Shown: in pieces, positions 24,353 through 36,341 of the stretch
Layout of the letters: every line of letters begins with the position of its first letter
Numbering within the stretch: the stretch's first letter is position 1
Assembly: GCA_037013495.1 (NCBI GenBank)
Contig: CM072806.1
Coordinates: 30,072,001-30,136,000 of the forward strand
Direction of reading: 5' to 3'
DNA length: 64,000 bases
DNA from: Hippophae tibetana
Taxonomy: Eukaryota > Streptophyta > Magnoliopsida > Rosales > Elaeagnaceae
Translations under genes and position numbers: made by a program
The notes under the pieces: generated by a model
Seen by the model: only the letters and a program-made list of their open reading frames with translations
Told to the model about the DNA's origin: nothing
The model's database searches: none

Positions 24353-25192
24353 TCAAGATTTTATATTAAGTATCTTAGGGAGAAATATATTATTTTTCAT
24401 TACAAACTTAAATCTGAAAATTAGATTTTAAAGTTTAGTTATCTAGTTTGATTTAGAGTAGTGCTCTTTTATTTGTTTGTACAATCGCCCAGTAGTTAGA
24501 GTAAAGCTCTATTTCAAAAGTTTTTATAAGAATTATTATTTGAAAATGTATTGATAACATGTTTTTAGTAGTGGTTTTAAAACTTGAAATTAGTACTCGG
24601 ATAATTAAATTCTTAGGTTTAATTTGAACACCTTGAATAAAGTTTTAATTGTTTAACCCAAACAAAACATGATTTATTTTCAATCTCTTAAAAAAAAGAA
24701 TTAATTTAATTAACCAAATTAGTTATAACCCCACCTATAGGTGTTAATTGATTTATTTAGTTAACAAAGAATATCTAACCCCACCAAAGGTGGTATTCAT
24801 TTAAAAAAAGAGAATCAATAAATATCAATTTATATCTTTAATAACCTAAATAATATGAGCAACCATAATTAACTTAATTATTATATCCATAAATACGTCA
24901 CTATTATAAATGATAAAATTTGCAAAAATGTTTATTGAGTTTATATCTATGTTTATTTTTATATTATTAGATTAGAAACAAAAAAACCACAAATATTGTG
25001 AGAGGATGTTTAAGATTTAATTTTGTTTTTAAAAGTTTGAATAATAAAATAAAAAATACATATATTTCTTTCTTAGATTGATATTGAGAGTATATTTATC
25101 ATTTTCTATGAAATGATTAGTGCACTTGCGAAAGTTTTATAAATATAAAACTAAAGTATCGGCAAGATCGGTGATGCCAGTTTTGCTTATCA
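24353..25192 (+). mobile_element. LTR of the non-coding family, copy B, right part (U5 end)
   Basis: It continues the LTR interrupted at 13318 (TATTCAAGATTTTATATTAAG) and ends ...GTTTTGCTTATCA at 25192, immediately before a primer-binding site. It is therefore the 5' LTR of a plus-strand element. Confidence 0.88.
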
Positions 25193-25198
25193 AGTTTT

Positions 25199-25215
25199 TG
25201 GCGTCGTTGCCAGGA
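25199..25215 (+). other. Primer-binding site (tRNA-Asp type)
   Basis: TGGCGTCGTTGCCAGGA differs at two positions from TGGCGCCGTTGCCGGGG (plus the last base), the complement of the plant tRNA-Asp(GTC) 3' end. This is the primer commonly used by Athila/Tat-like gypsy elements. It lies 6 bases after the LTR end. Confidence 0.8.
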
Positions 25216-26614
25216 AAATAATAACGTTTTTAAATTATTTATCAAAATTTTAAAAACTTTTTGTTTTTTAAATAATTGTGATTTTTTTTATTTTGAGTTA
25301 AAAAAACAAATTTAAAATTTCGTAAAAAAAATAAAAAAAATTTCAAATTTAAAAAAATAAATAAAAAATTGATGTTCATGAATAGTAAAAAACAAATTTA
25401 AATAAAAGTTAAAATAAATATTTTTTTCTTAAAAAAAACTTACGGTTCATGAATATGAAAACAAAATTGCAAATTTCAAATTTCGTAAAAAACAAAAAAA
25501 AATTCAAATTTAAAAAATAAATAAATAAAAAATCTGTATTTACAAAAAAAAGAGAATAATATAATATTTTATTTAATTATTTTTTTTAAAAAACATAAAA
25601 AACAAAAAAAAATTAAAATTTATTTTATTTAATTATTAAGTTTTAATTTTAGTATTTTTTTAATTTTATTTTCTTTTAATTTCTTTAGTTTTTAATTTTT
25701 TTTATTTTGTTTTCAAAAATTGTTTTTTTTATTTTCTTTTAATTTCTATTTAATTTTTAATTTAATTTTTTTTCTTTAACAATTTTTTTATCTTAATTTT
25801 CATTTAAATTAATTTACTTAGATTTTTATTAACTTAATTAACCGACCTTTTTAATTAACTTAATTTTAATAGCATGAAAAATAAATATGTGAGGGAGTTC
25901 TGTCTAGGAGACTAGTTCTTGAAAACCTTTGTGCCACTAGTCTTTCCTAGGAACGTTGTTTTATCTAGGATGATGGTTTCTAAGGAGAATTTGCACCACT
26001 ATTTTTTCCTAGGAGTACTCTTAGTTAATACTGATTATATTATTTAACTTACATATTGTACTTAAAAAACAAAATAATAATAATAATAATAAAGAATAAA
26101 AAAATTCTGAAACTATCTTCAAAATTTTAAAGTTTTAATTACAATCTAAGAAGTTAGTTACTTTGTTAGATCTAGGTAAATTGTGTTTTGATGCCTTAAT
26201 TATTTGACTTGCACCTAGACGTGGGTTATCCTAAACCCTTAAGCATGCCCTTAGATTTAAGTACAGAAAAATTTGAAAATTTATAGGGCAGGACTAAAAA
26301 AGTATAGGTAGACAACATTGTCTTACATGTAGTTTTGATTGACTCAATAATGTGGGGACATTAAGCTTACTTAAAATGAAATCCTCAAGTTACGTCTTGC
26401 TAAGACTTTAAACTAAATGCTGGATGGGAGACAACCCATCATTTTAGCTAATTTTCTTTTATTTGTTCTTTATTTTAGTTTAATTGCATGTTAACAATTT
26501 TAAAATTGTTAAAACTAAAAATATTTGTTGAGATGTTAGAAGTTAACAACGATCTATTTGTGTGCACTTTAATGAACATGATGGATGCACCTATATTTCT
26601 CCATTTGCATATTC
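25216..26614 (+). mobile_element. Non-coding interior of the LTR family, copy B
   Basis: About 25240-25860 is A/T low-complexity sequence. From 25860 to 26614 it matches the interior at 6600-5830 in reverse. It has no coding frame. GTGGGGACATTAAGCTTAC near 26351 is the block also seen at about 6120 and 40450. The interior stops at about 26614, where an LTR piece of opposite orientation begins. Confidence 0.75.
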
Positions 26615-27229
26615 TCAGGAAATAGGTGAGGAGAGGAAGAAAAAGTTGGTGGAAAATGATTTTAAAATGGAGAAAACACGTAGTAGGTGAATGATGATGT
26701 CAACTGACGTCATTGGTAGGTGAGGCACGGCAGCGCGTGCAGAATGGAGTACAGGCGCGTAGAGGCGCACACGAATTGGGCACATATGGGTGCATGCACA
26801 CACAGAATAGGGTAGAGGCGTGCACGAATTGGGCGTTGTGGGCATGACAACTTCGGCGTGATTGGGTGATGTGCATGTTGCTCGGCATGACTGGGCGATG
26901 CATGCGTGTTGGCTCGGCACTACTGGGCAACTGCGTGCATGATTTCATCCTTTTTGACATTTTAGACCCATTCTGTCCAATTTTTTCATCTTTTTTTAAC
27001 TTTTCCTCATTTTTTTATGAATATATTTGTGATGTATTGCCTCAAGTATTTTTCTGAGTCTTTAAGTTAGTTTTTAGATAGAAAATACCTAAAAAATAAT
27101 AAAAATACTTGTGATTCTGAAAAGACAGATTTGTATAAAAATATGATAAAATCATATAAATATATATTTTTTTAATCAATTTAAGTGAATAAAATCATGG
27201 TAATTTTAGTTCTTTTTGAGCACTCATCA
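26615..27229 (-). mobile_element. LTR of the non-coding family, copy D (U3 half, inverted)
   Basis: On the minus strand it starts TGATGAGTGCTCAAAAAGAAC at 27229 and runs through the GC-rich U3 to AGGTGAGG just upstream of where the TATA box should be; the R-U5 half is missing. TGACGTCA is at 26705-26712. Open frames at 26615-26960 are LTR artefacts. Confidence 0.8.
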
Positions 27230-28105
27230 GTGAGAAAAGGATTTCATACCATGTCTGGCTATTAAAAACATGCACGATGGCATTCTATCGTTGGCAATGC
27301 TATTAGATTTCCAAAAAGACTTCCTTTTAGAGAGTTATGTCAAAGTCAACATTTTTATTGAAGAAGTCAACCCTTTCTTTTTCAGAGAGAAATTCGAAAT
27401 TAAAAACCTTTAGGCTTGGCCAAGCAATTGTGGCCATCAGTTATGGCCTTGAAGGGATGCATAAGATCATTTCTCCACCTCTATATATACAAACTCTCAT
27501 TCTCTTGAACTCTTCACAATTCATAATATTTTCTTAGAGCTCACACCTTGAGAGAAAAAATGGAGTGAAGAGAAGTAGAGGAAAATTGTTCAAGACAATT
27601 TCTTCTCTTTTTCTTCCTTTATTTTCCTGTATTGTTTTTCATTTAGGTTGTATGTACTATATAATATATTTTTCTAATCATTAAAACACTTTGCAATCCA
27701 CAACACTTATACCATACTTTCATGCTAAAGAAGTAATGGATACTAGATATGTTGATGTCTAGGACTAGGTGTAGCCACCGTGGGTACATAACAAGGTTGA
27801 CAAGGTTATGTGGGGGTATCATGCATTGATAGTTGAATGGAGGCTGGACAAAAGCATGGTCAGTAAAGCCTTGGTCATCTTATCTCTAGCCAACACATAT
27901 CTAGTCGGCAATAGCCTGACCGATGATGCCCTGACCAGTAGTCCTCTAGCAAAATATTCCTTACCAATGTCACCCTACTCAATGATCTTCTAGAAAGAAA
28001 CCCTATTGACCGGTGATTCTTTGATCATCAATAGCCTGGCCGGTGGTGGCTAGGTATGGGCCAAGATGAACAATCCTCCTAAGCCATCCTAATGTCACGA
28101 TTCCT
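27230..28105 (+). mobile_element. LTR-like promoter region, unclassified
   Basis: It contains a clear TATA box CTATATATAC at 27481-27490 followed by CAAACTCTCATTCTCTTGAACTCTTCAC and a purine-rich leader, then A/T-rich DNA, as in plant retrotransposon LTRs. From about 27780 a GC-richer part has repeated GGCCGGTGGTG/TGACCGATGATG-like words. No ends or target duplication were found and no gene is visible. Confidence 0.35.
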
Positions 28106-28108
28106 TTA

Positions 28109-29012
28109 GGTGGCGTTTGGTTCGTAGAATGGAATCGGAATGAGAATGGGATTGGAATTGAATGGAAAGGAAACAATGTTGTTTGGTTTGACAATTGAAA
28201 TCAAGCTCGGAATCAGAATTATAGTGTTTGGTTTGCCACTGGAATGAAATGAAAAAAAGCTGTAAATTACCTTAATACCCATACATTCTGTAAAGTTCAA
28301 ATAATGTTATTTAATTACTATTTTTTCGTTAGACAAAATATATTATTGAAATAATTATTACTTAATTAAAAATAAAATATATTATTAAAATTATTATTTT
28401 TCTAAATAGGGTTTAGGGTTTTGAGGTTTGGGATTTGGGATTTAGGGTTTATGGATTTTGGATTTGGGGATTAGGGTTTAGGATTATATTTGTGGGTTAA
28501 GGTTTAGGGTTAAAATTATTATTTTTCTAAAAAAGGTTTAGGGTTTTAGAATTTGGGATTTTGTATTTAGGGTTTAGGGTTTATTTTTTTTGGGATTTGG
28601 GGTTTAGGGTTTTGGGGTTTAAGGTTTATTGTTTTGGGATTTGGGGTTTAGGGTTTAGAGTTTTGGGATTTTGGGATTTAGGGTTTAGGGTTTTAGGATT
28701 TGGATTTAGGGTTTTAGGTTTTGGGATTTTGGGTTTCAGGTTTAGGGTTTTGGGTTTTGGGTTTGGGGATTTGGGATTTGAGTTTAGGGTTATATTTGGG
28801 ATTTGAGTTTAGGGTTATATTTGGGATGAGGGTAAAATTGAAAAAAAATTGAGATGGGAATGGAATCATGATTCCTAAAAGGGGAGAAGGAATTGTGATT
28901 CCTTCTCTTTTAGTAATCGATTCCATTCCGTCCCCTCATTTAGGCCAACCAAACACATAAATGAAATGAATCAATTCTGATTTCTTTCCATTCCCTCCAA
29001 CCAAACATCACC
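28109..29012. mobile_element. TTA-flanked inverted-repeat element (PIF/Harbinger-like)
   Basis: The left end GGTGGCGTTTGGTT and the right end (reverse complement) GGTGATGTTTGGTT form terminal inverted repeats, extended by GAATGGAA-rich sequence on both sides. TTA target duplications flank it (28106-28108 and 29013-29015), as expected for PIF/Harbinger elements. It has no transposase. Internal GTTTGGTT words recur near 28180, 28226, 28946 and 29000. The middle (about 28404-28830) is an array of telomere-like repeats. Confidence 0.75.
28404..28830 (+). repeat. Degenerate telomere-like array (TTTAGGG variants)
   Basis: About 430 bases consist of GGGTTTAGGG, GGGTTTTGGG, GGGATTTGGG and similar words, variants of the plant telomere repeat TTTAGGG, read on the plus strand. 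The open frame 28561-28806 (repeats of LGFRVLGF) is this array translated, not a gene. Confidence 0.9.
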
Positions 29013-29015
29013 TTA

Positions 29016-30937
29016 GTGTTTCTCTCGAGGGTCTTTCAGGTATCCTTTTGGTAAAAGTCAGGTCTTCTAGTGACACAAACTTGAGTTTTCTCTCTATGAG
29101 CATTCCTATGTGCTAACCATGTACCAATTGGAGCGAGATTGAGTTCTTTTATATAAACTCTTGTGGTTAAAAGATGAAAAATGTGGTTATAATGAAGGAG
29201 ATGTTTTGAATCCTTGACTCCATTGTTGTGACGCTTTGGATTTGTGTACAATTTAGAGCAACCCTTTTCTTAACATAGTTACTTTACACGGTTACAACTA
29301 TCATTCCTACCTATAGTATAGAAGTTCTTGATCGATGTTGGTGTAGCTCTATGATAACTTTTTCCCAACTGTTGTAAGGTGTTACTTGGTTGGTAGGTAC
29401 TTAAGAAGGAGCACAATAAAGAACTGATAGTTGAGGAGTTCAATTACTGATATCATTCATACTTAAAGGGAGGTATTAGGGGTGTGTACCACTTTAAGCT
29501 CTTTTCTAATCGTATCTTGATTGAATTGCTACTCGATACCAACAAGGGTTGGAAGAAGGATTTTTTCATTATTGTGGACGATTTTGGCATTCCATCCCTT
29601 ATCATTACTTCAAAGCCTACTTAGTTCAAAATAATTGATAGGGTGTTTGAGACTTAGTATTTATTATAAATTTTTTTATATTCATACTTGTTTCTTATTA
29701 TTTACAATGCACTGGGCTCGAGGTAATATTACTTCTTAGAAGAGAGACTTTATTGACTCACTCTACTATCTTTCCTCATTGTGGAGGTACAAAAACTGAC
29801 TAATTATTCCTAAGTGGATCATTTACTAGAATCTAGATCCGACTATATTTCATATTGAAGTCATTAACCCTCCAAACACATAAAGTAAGTACGTATTGTT
29901 ATTTAATATTCTTATATATGGCTTGTTTTAGGTGATCGTATCATTGTAGTAACTTTTAATTTCTTAAAAGCATGAAGTCCTTACATCCTTATGGGAATAA
30001 AAGTAAGACATAGACAATGATCCGATTCTTGAAGGATTCAAGCTCAAAAAATGAGCCTAAAAAGGCTGAGGCTGTAAAGAAACATGAGGCCTCCAAGAGG
30101 AAAATAGTGTAGTCACCTCTAAGTAGGAAGGTGACAGTTCTAGCAATTATGGTAGCTCTAGCGATGAAGATTTTGATAAGCTAGAAGATGATGATATGAT
30201 GGGCGACGATGTAACTTAGGATGCTACAAGGTGGAAATAATGGAACTATGTATCCCTTTACTTATTTTAGTCTAGACTTTGATGTATCTCTATACTAAAG
30301 TTATGTACTTGGTGGATTTATTTTTATTCTCATTTTTATCTTTTTGTAGAGAGTTTCTAGCATGACTATGTCCTTGTTATTGCATTTGCTCTTACATTAC
30401 TCTCTACATTTTGTGTTTGACTTGTACTTTTAATTTCTTCTTAACCTGACTGTTGTCTCATCTATTTGTGAGACTGTGGACATGTGAGTACAAGAGATGT
30501 ACTAGCTTAAAATGGAGTAAAAATCCTATACTTGAGGTACGTGAGGGCGTGGCATGATTTTTTGGCTTGTGGATAAGACTCATCTGGGCAACCACATACA
30601 TGTGAGATCATTTTCGTGGCCAACTGTCCATCCTCTTAGCTAGACATTTCTTGGTCAATCATCCACATTCTTGGCCAACCACATTTCTAACCAACCACGT
30701 CTAGGCTATCCGACTAGATGACAGTTTGATCTCTGGCCCATATGTTCATTCGATTAGGTGATTAATAGCTTGAAGTTTGGGTGACTTTCAACTTGTGTTC
30801 TCGTGGCCTTACTTTTATATTCAAGTCTTGCCATTTTTTCTTGAAATTTTTCTAATTTTGCGGTGACTTGTGGACCAAGTAATGCTTGACTAAGCCCCTC
30901 GATCTATCAACCCCTTACTTGGAGTACATGGGAAAAT
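29016..30937 (+). mobile_element. Decayed retroelement with a gag-like stretch
   Basis: At 29481-29624 the plus strand reads GVYHFKLFSNRILIELLLDT then NKGWKKDFFIIVDDFG before a stop. The 'KGWKxxFF' pattern is common in gag-like proteins of plant gypsy elements. A lysine/glutamate-rich stretch follows near 30010-30110. The remainder, including a part with repeated GGCCAACCAC-like words (30590-30710), holds no credible gene. Confidence 0.35.
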
Positions 30938-31930
30938 TTATGTCATTGTTTCATTTTGGATATATTGTCTCATTGTCAAAATGATGTGAACCATGAAAAA
31001 AATATCCCTAAAAACCCATAAGCAACAAAGTAACATGAACCTAAAAGCTGTAGCTCTAAAACCCAATAACAAATTGAGTAAAATAGGTCCAAGAAGATAG
31101 AATGCAAATTGCAAGAAAGGAAGAAACACAAGATTTTCTAAGCCTTGATAAGTTATTTTGAATGCCACAAAATTTCCTATGCCTTGATAAGTTCTTGTTC
31201 ATGTTAGGAACAAAAGAATATATTAAAGCTTTCAATTTTCTGAATTTTTATTCATAAAAAATCTTCCTTGCATAATTCAGCTAGGCCTTTTATTTATAGG
31301 CAAAACTAGCATAAAATCTTATTTAGAAAATAAATAAAAATCCTAGTAAAGTAACTACCAGCATCCCACTCCTAACGCTTACATGGCCTACCATAACACC
31401 TAAAAGCCCTAGGGCCTTTACTTGACGCCTACTAAAACAATAAAAGGAAATTATTATTTTTAATCAAATAAAAATATTTAGTAATAATTAACGCCTAAAA
31501 AGAAAAGTGCTTGCACATTATTACAAGTTTACTTGCTCACTACTCCAAGCCAAACCTGTGTATCCAAACAACCTCCAAAGTCATCCATGACTAGAATAGG
31601 ATCAGCTATGCATACAAACAGCCTTCATTTGTACCACGATTAAATATGCCAAAATAACATACATGTCAAAACTCCCATGGTCTTAGTAGAGGAATAAAGC
31701 CTATTAATCTCCTTGGCCTAAATACAAATTCCTCAGTAATATTCTTAAGAACATCCAAGTCATTCCTTAATTTATCCCATATTAGTCCTTGGATATATCC
31801 ATGACCCAATTGTGATTCAACCCAAAATACTACTTTGATCTTCCTATACCTTGCCAATGTGATTGGCCCTAGAGGCATATGAAAGGTTTTTGGTTACTCC
31901 TCGGATCATATCATTTTCCTTTTCCTCAAG
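30938..31930 (-). mobile_element. Gypsy element 3' end, minus-strand arm of an inverted pair
   Basis: On the minus strand a polyprotein tail (about 31880-31666) reads MPLGPITLARYRKIK, like the LGPxTRARAKR end of plant gypsy polyproteins; just before it, GGAGGACGAATCTTCTTGAGG (about 31940-31920) resembles the DNPFEEGGND-type segment. The adjoining 31320-30938 is the 3' LTR side. The whole arm is the inverted counterpart of 32865-33045 plus 34770 to about 35480. Confidence 0.65.
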
Positions 31931-32864
31931 AAGATTCGTCCTCCATTTTTGACCTGGATAAAAAATAAACTTCGTTAGGAATCACATTCTCATGTACTTG
32001 TAACGAAGAAACAAAACTAGGCAAAGAAAAAATTCACTAGCAAAAACTTCATTGTCCTTTTCACCCTTTTTTATATTTCATACATTTTTTCACCCTTTTT
32101 TTATTTATCTCTTCTTTCCACTCTCCTTGTCATTCAGTTTTTTTTTCTTTTTCACTCAAATTTTGTATTTCATTATCCTTATCACTTCTTGCTCTTTTTA
32201 CATCAGTCTTTCTTTCTTTTTTAACTTCATTTTCCATTTTCAACTTCATCTCTTTCTTTTGTTCACTCTCTCTTTTTATAGATAATTCTACCTCCTTTTT
32301 GTGGTAGTTTAATTCTTTAAGCATAACATCTAGCTGAGTAAGGACTCTTTTGGGAAATCTTTTTGCTTAACTTCTAATCTATCCATATGATCCCTCGCGT
32401 CACCCAACCCTACATTTATTCTCTCAAAATGTTGTTAAATGACTTGCAATTTAAAAGCCAAATGATTAAAAAAATAAAATTTGACTGTAAAGGAAAGTTA
32501 TAATTGCAAGAAATTTGGATAGAAATTAAAGAAACAAACAAAGTTGATTCTTGGTACAAAATCTGATTTTTATGGTTACTTTTATGGCAGAAGACCTCAG
32601 TACAATTTCAAACACAAAGAATTCAAACTGAATTTCTCCTCTCTTTTTTTATTTTTAAGATTTTTTTATGAAATATTTTTTCTTTTCTTTCTTTTTGATT
32701 TGTTCCTTTTTTTCTTAATCAGATCTTCTTTATTTTCTTTTTTAGATCTATTTTTCTTAACAACATAATTTTCTTCTCTACTTTTGTTTCTACATTTTTT
32801 TTTGCTTTTTTATAATGCAATAAGAACAGAATATAATAGCAACCAAAGATCTTTCATATGTCCT
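31931..32864 (-). pseudogene. Spacer with gag-like coiled-coil remnant
   Basis: On the minus strand 32324-32130 encodes a lysine/glutamate-rich helix (KKEVELSIKRESEQKKEMKL), preceded by DRLEVKQKDFPKRV-like sequence near 32390-32340. This could be the coiled-coil part of a gypsy gag joined, by internal deletion, to the polyprotein tail at 31880. Low complexity (T-rich plus strand) limits confidence. About 32640-32820 is T-rich. Confidence 0.35.
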
Positions 32865-33045
32865 CTTAGGCCAATCATATTGAAAAGTATAAGAGAATCA
32901 AAGTATAATTTTGGATTGAATCACGATTAGGCCATGGATGCACCCAAGGACTAATATGGGCTTACTTAAGGAATGGCATGGATGTAATCAAGAAAATTAG
33001 TAAGAAATTTGCATTAGGCCAAGATGATTAATGGGCTTTGTTTTC
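32865..33045 (+). mobile_element. Gypsy 3' end, plus-strand arm, left part
   Basis: Matches the reverse complement of about 31870-31700 (for example GACTAATATGGG and GGATGTAATCAAGAAAATTAGT-type sequence). It is interrupted at 33045 by a solo LTR and resumes at 34770. Confidence 0.75.
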
Positions 33046-34769
33046 TTATAAGTGCTTAAAAAGTACTAAAATTATCATGTTTAATATACTTTAATTGATT
33101 AAATAGATTTATATTTGTTTTTTTGAAATCACATGTATTTTTTATTTTTTTTAGGTATTTTCGTTCAAAAATAGCTTAAAGACATGAAGAAAAATACTAG
33201 ACGAAATACATCACAAATATATTGATAAAAAAATGAGGAAAAGTAAAAACAAAATGGATCAAAACGGTCAAAAATGTTGAGTCTTGTGCCTAGAGCCAGC
33301 ATACACCTGTGTGTAGCCAGCATATCTCCAACACACATCTGCGCCGAGTTCCATGCACGCCAGTACATGCCTGCACCAAGTACCACACACGTCTACGCTT
33401 GCCAACACCCGTGTGCCAAAAATCTCGCCCCCACGTGTGCCAGCTTGTCCAAATGCGTCCAAAATTAAATTTTGATATATTTTTCCACCTTTTTTGGCCT
33501 TTTACTCATAAAAGGACTTTCTCCCCCATTGTAAAATCATTTCTCGAAATCCCAAAAATCACAAACTTATATATCTCTAGATTTCTCTCTCTAGTTCTTA
33601 GTTTTGTTAGTTTTAAAGTTATTGTCTTTTGGAAAATAACTAGCTATTCTTTTGTAAATTTAGAGCTTTTCATTCAATATGGAAATGCAAATCTGCTTGG
33701 AAGTTTTTCAGTAACAAAATTAACATCAAAGTTCTGTAAGGATTCTTTTAAGGTATAATTTTAAAGTGAATTATTTACAGGTATATTTTTATGTTTTATT
33801 CTTATATGTTATGTTTAATTTTCTGTGATTAAATTTAACATGACTTGCTGTTTGTAAATATGATATAATAATAATATTGTTTTTCTTGTGAAATATTAAA
33901 TATGTAAAACATTTCTATAAAACAAATTGATTTTGTTTTTATTCAAGATTTTATATTAAGGATGTAGAGAGAAATATATTATTTTTCATTACAAAATTAA
34001 ATTTGAAAATTAAATCTAAGGTTTAATTTTTGAGTTTGATTTATAGTAATACTCTTTTATTTGTTGGTACAATCATCCAATAGTTAGAATGAAGCTCTAT
34101 TTCAAAAGTTTTTAATAAGAACTATTATTCAAAAATGTATTGTCAATATATTTTTAAGTAATAGTTTTAAAACTTGAAAGTTAGTACTTGGATAATTAAA
34201 TTCTTAGATTTAATTTGGACACCTTGAATAAAGTCTAATTAATTGGTTCTGTCAAAAATTGTCATTAGATGGTTTTCTATTTTCTTAGAAATAAAGCTAA
34301 AATTTAATACTTAATTAATTAATGTTAAACAAAAGAATTTGGGCTTTGTCTAAGGAAACTTTCATACCAAGAAGAGAAAATCAACAAATATCAATTTATA
34401 TCTTTAATAATCTAAACAATATGAGCAAACTAATTAACTTAATTATTATATCCATAAATACTCCATTATTATGAATGATAAAAATTTGTATTATTGTTTA
34501 TTGAATCCATATCTATGTTTATTTTTTATGTCATTAGATTAGGAAACAAAAATCAAAATATCGTGACAAAATATTTAGGATTTTATTTTATTTTTAAAAG
34601 TTTGAATAATAAATTAAAAACCACATATATTCCTTCTTTGGATCGACATTGGGAGTAAACTTGTCATTTTCTATAAAATGATTCTTACATTTGTGAAATT
34701 TATTCAAATATAAAATCAAAGTATCTATAAGATCGGAATTGCTAACCAGATATTGGTATTGTCTCATCA
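33046..34769 (+). mobile_element. Solo LTR of the non-coding family, copy E
   Basis: It runs from TTATAAGTGCTTAAAAAGTAC to ...TGTCTCATCA, 1.72 kb. Flanking 5-mers TTTTC (33041-33045) and TTTCC (34770-34774) look like a decayed target duplication. The empty site is visible in the inverted copy near 31690-31670, where the flanks are continuous. U3 has GC-richer DNA (about 33290-33450). Confidence 0.85.
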
Positions 34770-35480
34770 TTTCCCTATGAAGACCGTGGTTGTTTGGACA
34801 TGTATTGGGGCAGCTTTGGCATGTTTTTGTTATGGTTCAAATGAGATTTGTTTTAAGACATAGCTAATCATATTCTAGGCATGGATGACTTTGGAGGTTG
34901 TTTGGTTACACAGGTTTGGCTTGGAGTAATGAGCAAATAAACTTGTAGTAATGTGCAAGCACTGTCCTTCATAGGAGTTAATTATTATTGAATATTTTTA
35001 TTTGATTAAGCGACAATTAATTTAATTTTATTGTTTTAGTGGGCATCAAGTAAATTCCCTAGGTTTCTAAGTGTTGTGATCGGCCATATAAGTCTAAGGA
35101 GTGGGCTACAAGTCATTAATTTACTAGGATTTTATTTATTTTCTAAATAGGATTTTATGCTAGTTTTTTCCTATAAATAAATAAGGCCTAGATTAATTAT
35201 GTAATTAATATTTTTGATGAATAAATATTCAGAAAGTTGTAAGCTTTTTAGATATTCTTTTGTTCCTAACGTGAACAAGGACTTATCAAGACTTATGAAA
35301 CCTTGTAGCGCTCAAAATAGCTTATCAAGGCTTGGAAAACCTTGTGGCATTTCTTATCCTACAATTTGTATTCTAGCTTTTTGGGGATATTTTATGCAAT
35401 TTGTCATTGGGTTTTAAGGCTATGACCTTTTAGGTTCCCATTACTTTGTTCCTCATGGGTTTTCAAGGCTAGTCCTTTTA
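34770..35480 (+). mobile_element. Gypsy LTR-side DNA, plus-strand arm, right part
   Basis: It is the inverted counterpart of 31690-30938: GGATGACTTTGGAGGTTGTTTGG, CTATAAATAAATAAGGCCTAG (TATA-like, near 35172) and GAACAAGGACTTATCAAG occur in both. The open frame 35214-35417 is LTR sequence. Confidence 0.7.
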
Positions 35481-36341
35481 GGCTTTGCATCACAAAATAT
35501 TGTAAACTTGAGCCTTGTACAAGAAGTTAAGGTTGTTCCTAAACCTAGGATGGCGTTGCTTATAAGCCATAGCTCTTTTTCAAGGTCTATGGCAAACTAG
35601 AGGGAGATAAGGTACCTATTAAGTTATTCTTTACGCTAGTTATGGTATGAACTACATAGCATGTTGTTAAGGTGTGTTCGATTTGTAACGTAATGCACCT
35701 AGCTTATGTAGACTATTTGGTGGTCTATCCTTGAAAGCACAAAGCTTACATGTCAGGATGCTTCTTATTCACTACTTTAGCTAGGGTGCATGCCCTAGAA
35801 AGACATAGAGGATTTTATCATGCTCAATCGCAAGGTAGTATGGCTTTCGAGCCATAGCCCCCTTTCAAGGTCTACAGTTGAATAAGAAGCGATTAGACCA
35901 AGTTAAGTTGTTCTTCACATTAGTTATAGCCTGGACAATATAGCCTACGATTAGGCTCTATCCTTGTTATAGCTTGACATGCCCAGCTTCTGTGGACTAT
36001 TTTGTAAACTGGGTTAAGGTATAAAGTTCACCTATCGGGATGCTTCTTATTCACTACTTTAGTAAGGGTGTATGGCCCATGCGGCCATCAAAAATTTTAT
36101 TTCACTTAGTCCCAAGGTGGTCGATCTCTCAAGCCATGTCCCCTTTTTCAATGTATTTGGCTATTAAGAGGCAATTATACCAAATTAAGTTATTTTCTAT
36201 ATTAGCTGTAGTTTGGACTACAATGCATATGATTAGGGTGCATTTTTATGTTAACTTAATGCGCCCAACTTATATGGATTGATTGGTGGTTTGAGCTCTA
36301 AGGCATATGACTCACCTGTTGGAATAATTCATATTCACTAT
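35481..36341 (+). repeat. 283-bp tandem repeat, three units
   Basis: Landmarks recur at 282-284 bp spacing: GATGCTTCTTATTCACTAC at about 35758 and 36040 with a diverged third copy ending at 36341, and CCATAGCYCCYTTTCAAGGTCTA at about 35568, 35856 and (diverged) 36136. The third unit is cut at 36341 by a retrotransposon, and its continuation (ACTACCTTAGAAAGGGT...) is found at 45278. Confidence 0.8.

Noticed and set aside
28561..28926. Open frames with LGFRVLGF-type and PKPETQNP-type repeats
   Set aside because: They are the telomere-like array read in two directions.
32052..32285. Phe/Ser/Leu-rich plus-strand open frame
   Set aside because: T-rich low complexity, the complement of the Lys/Glu-rich gag-like stretch on the minus strand.
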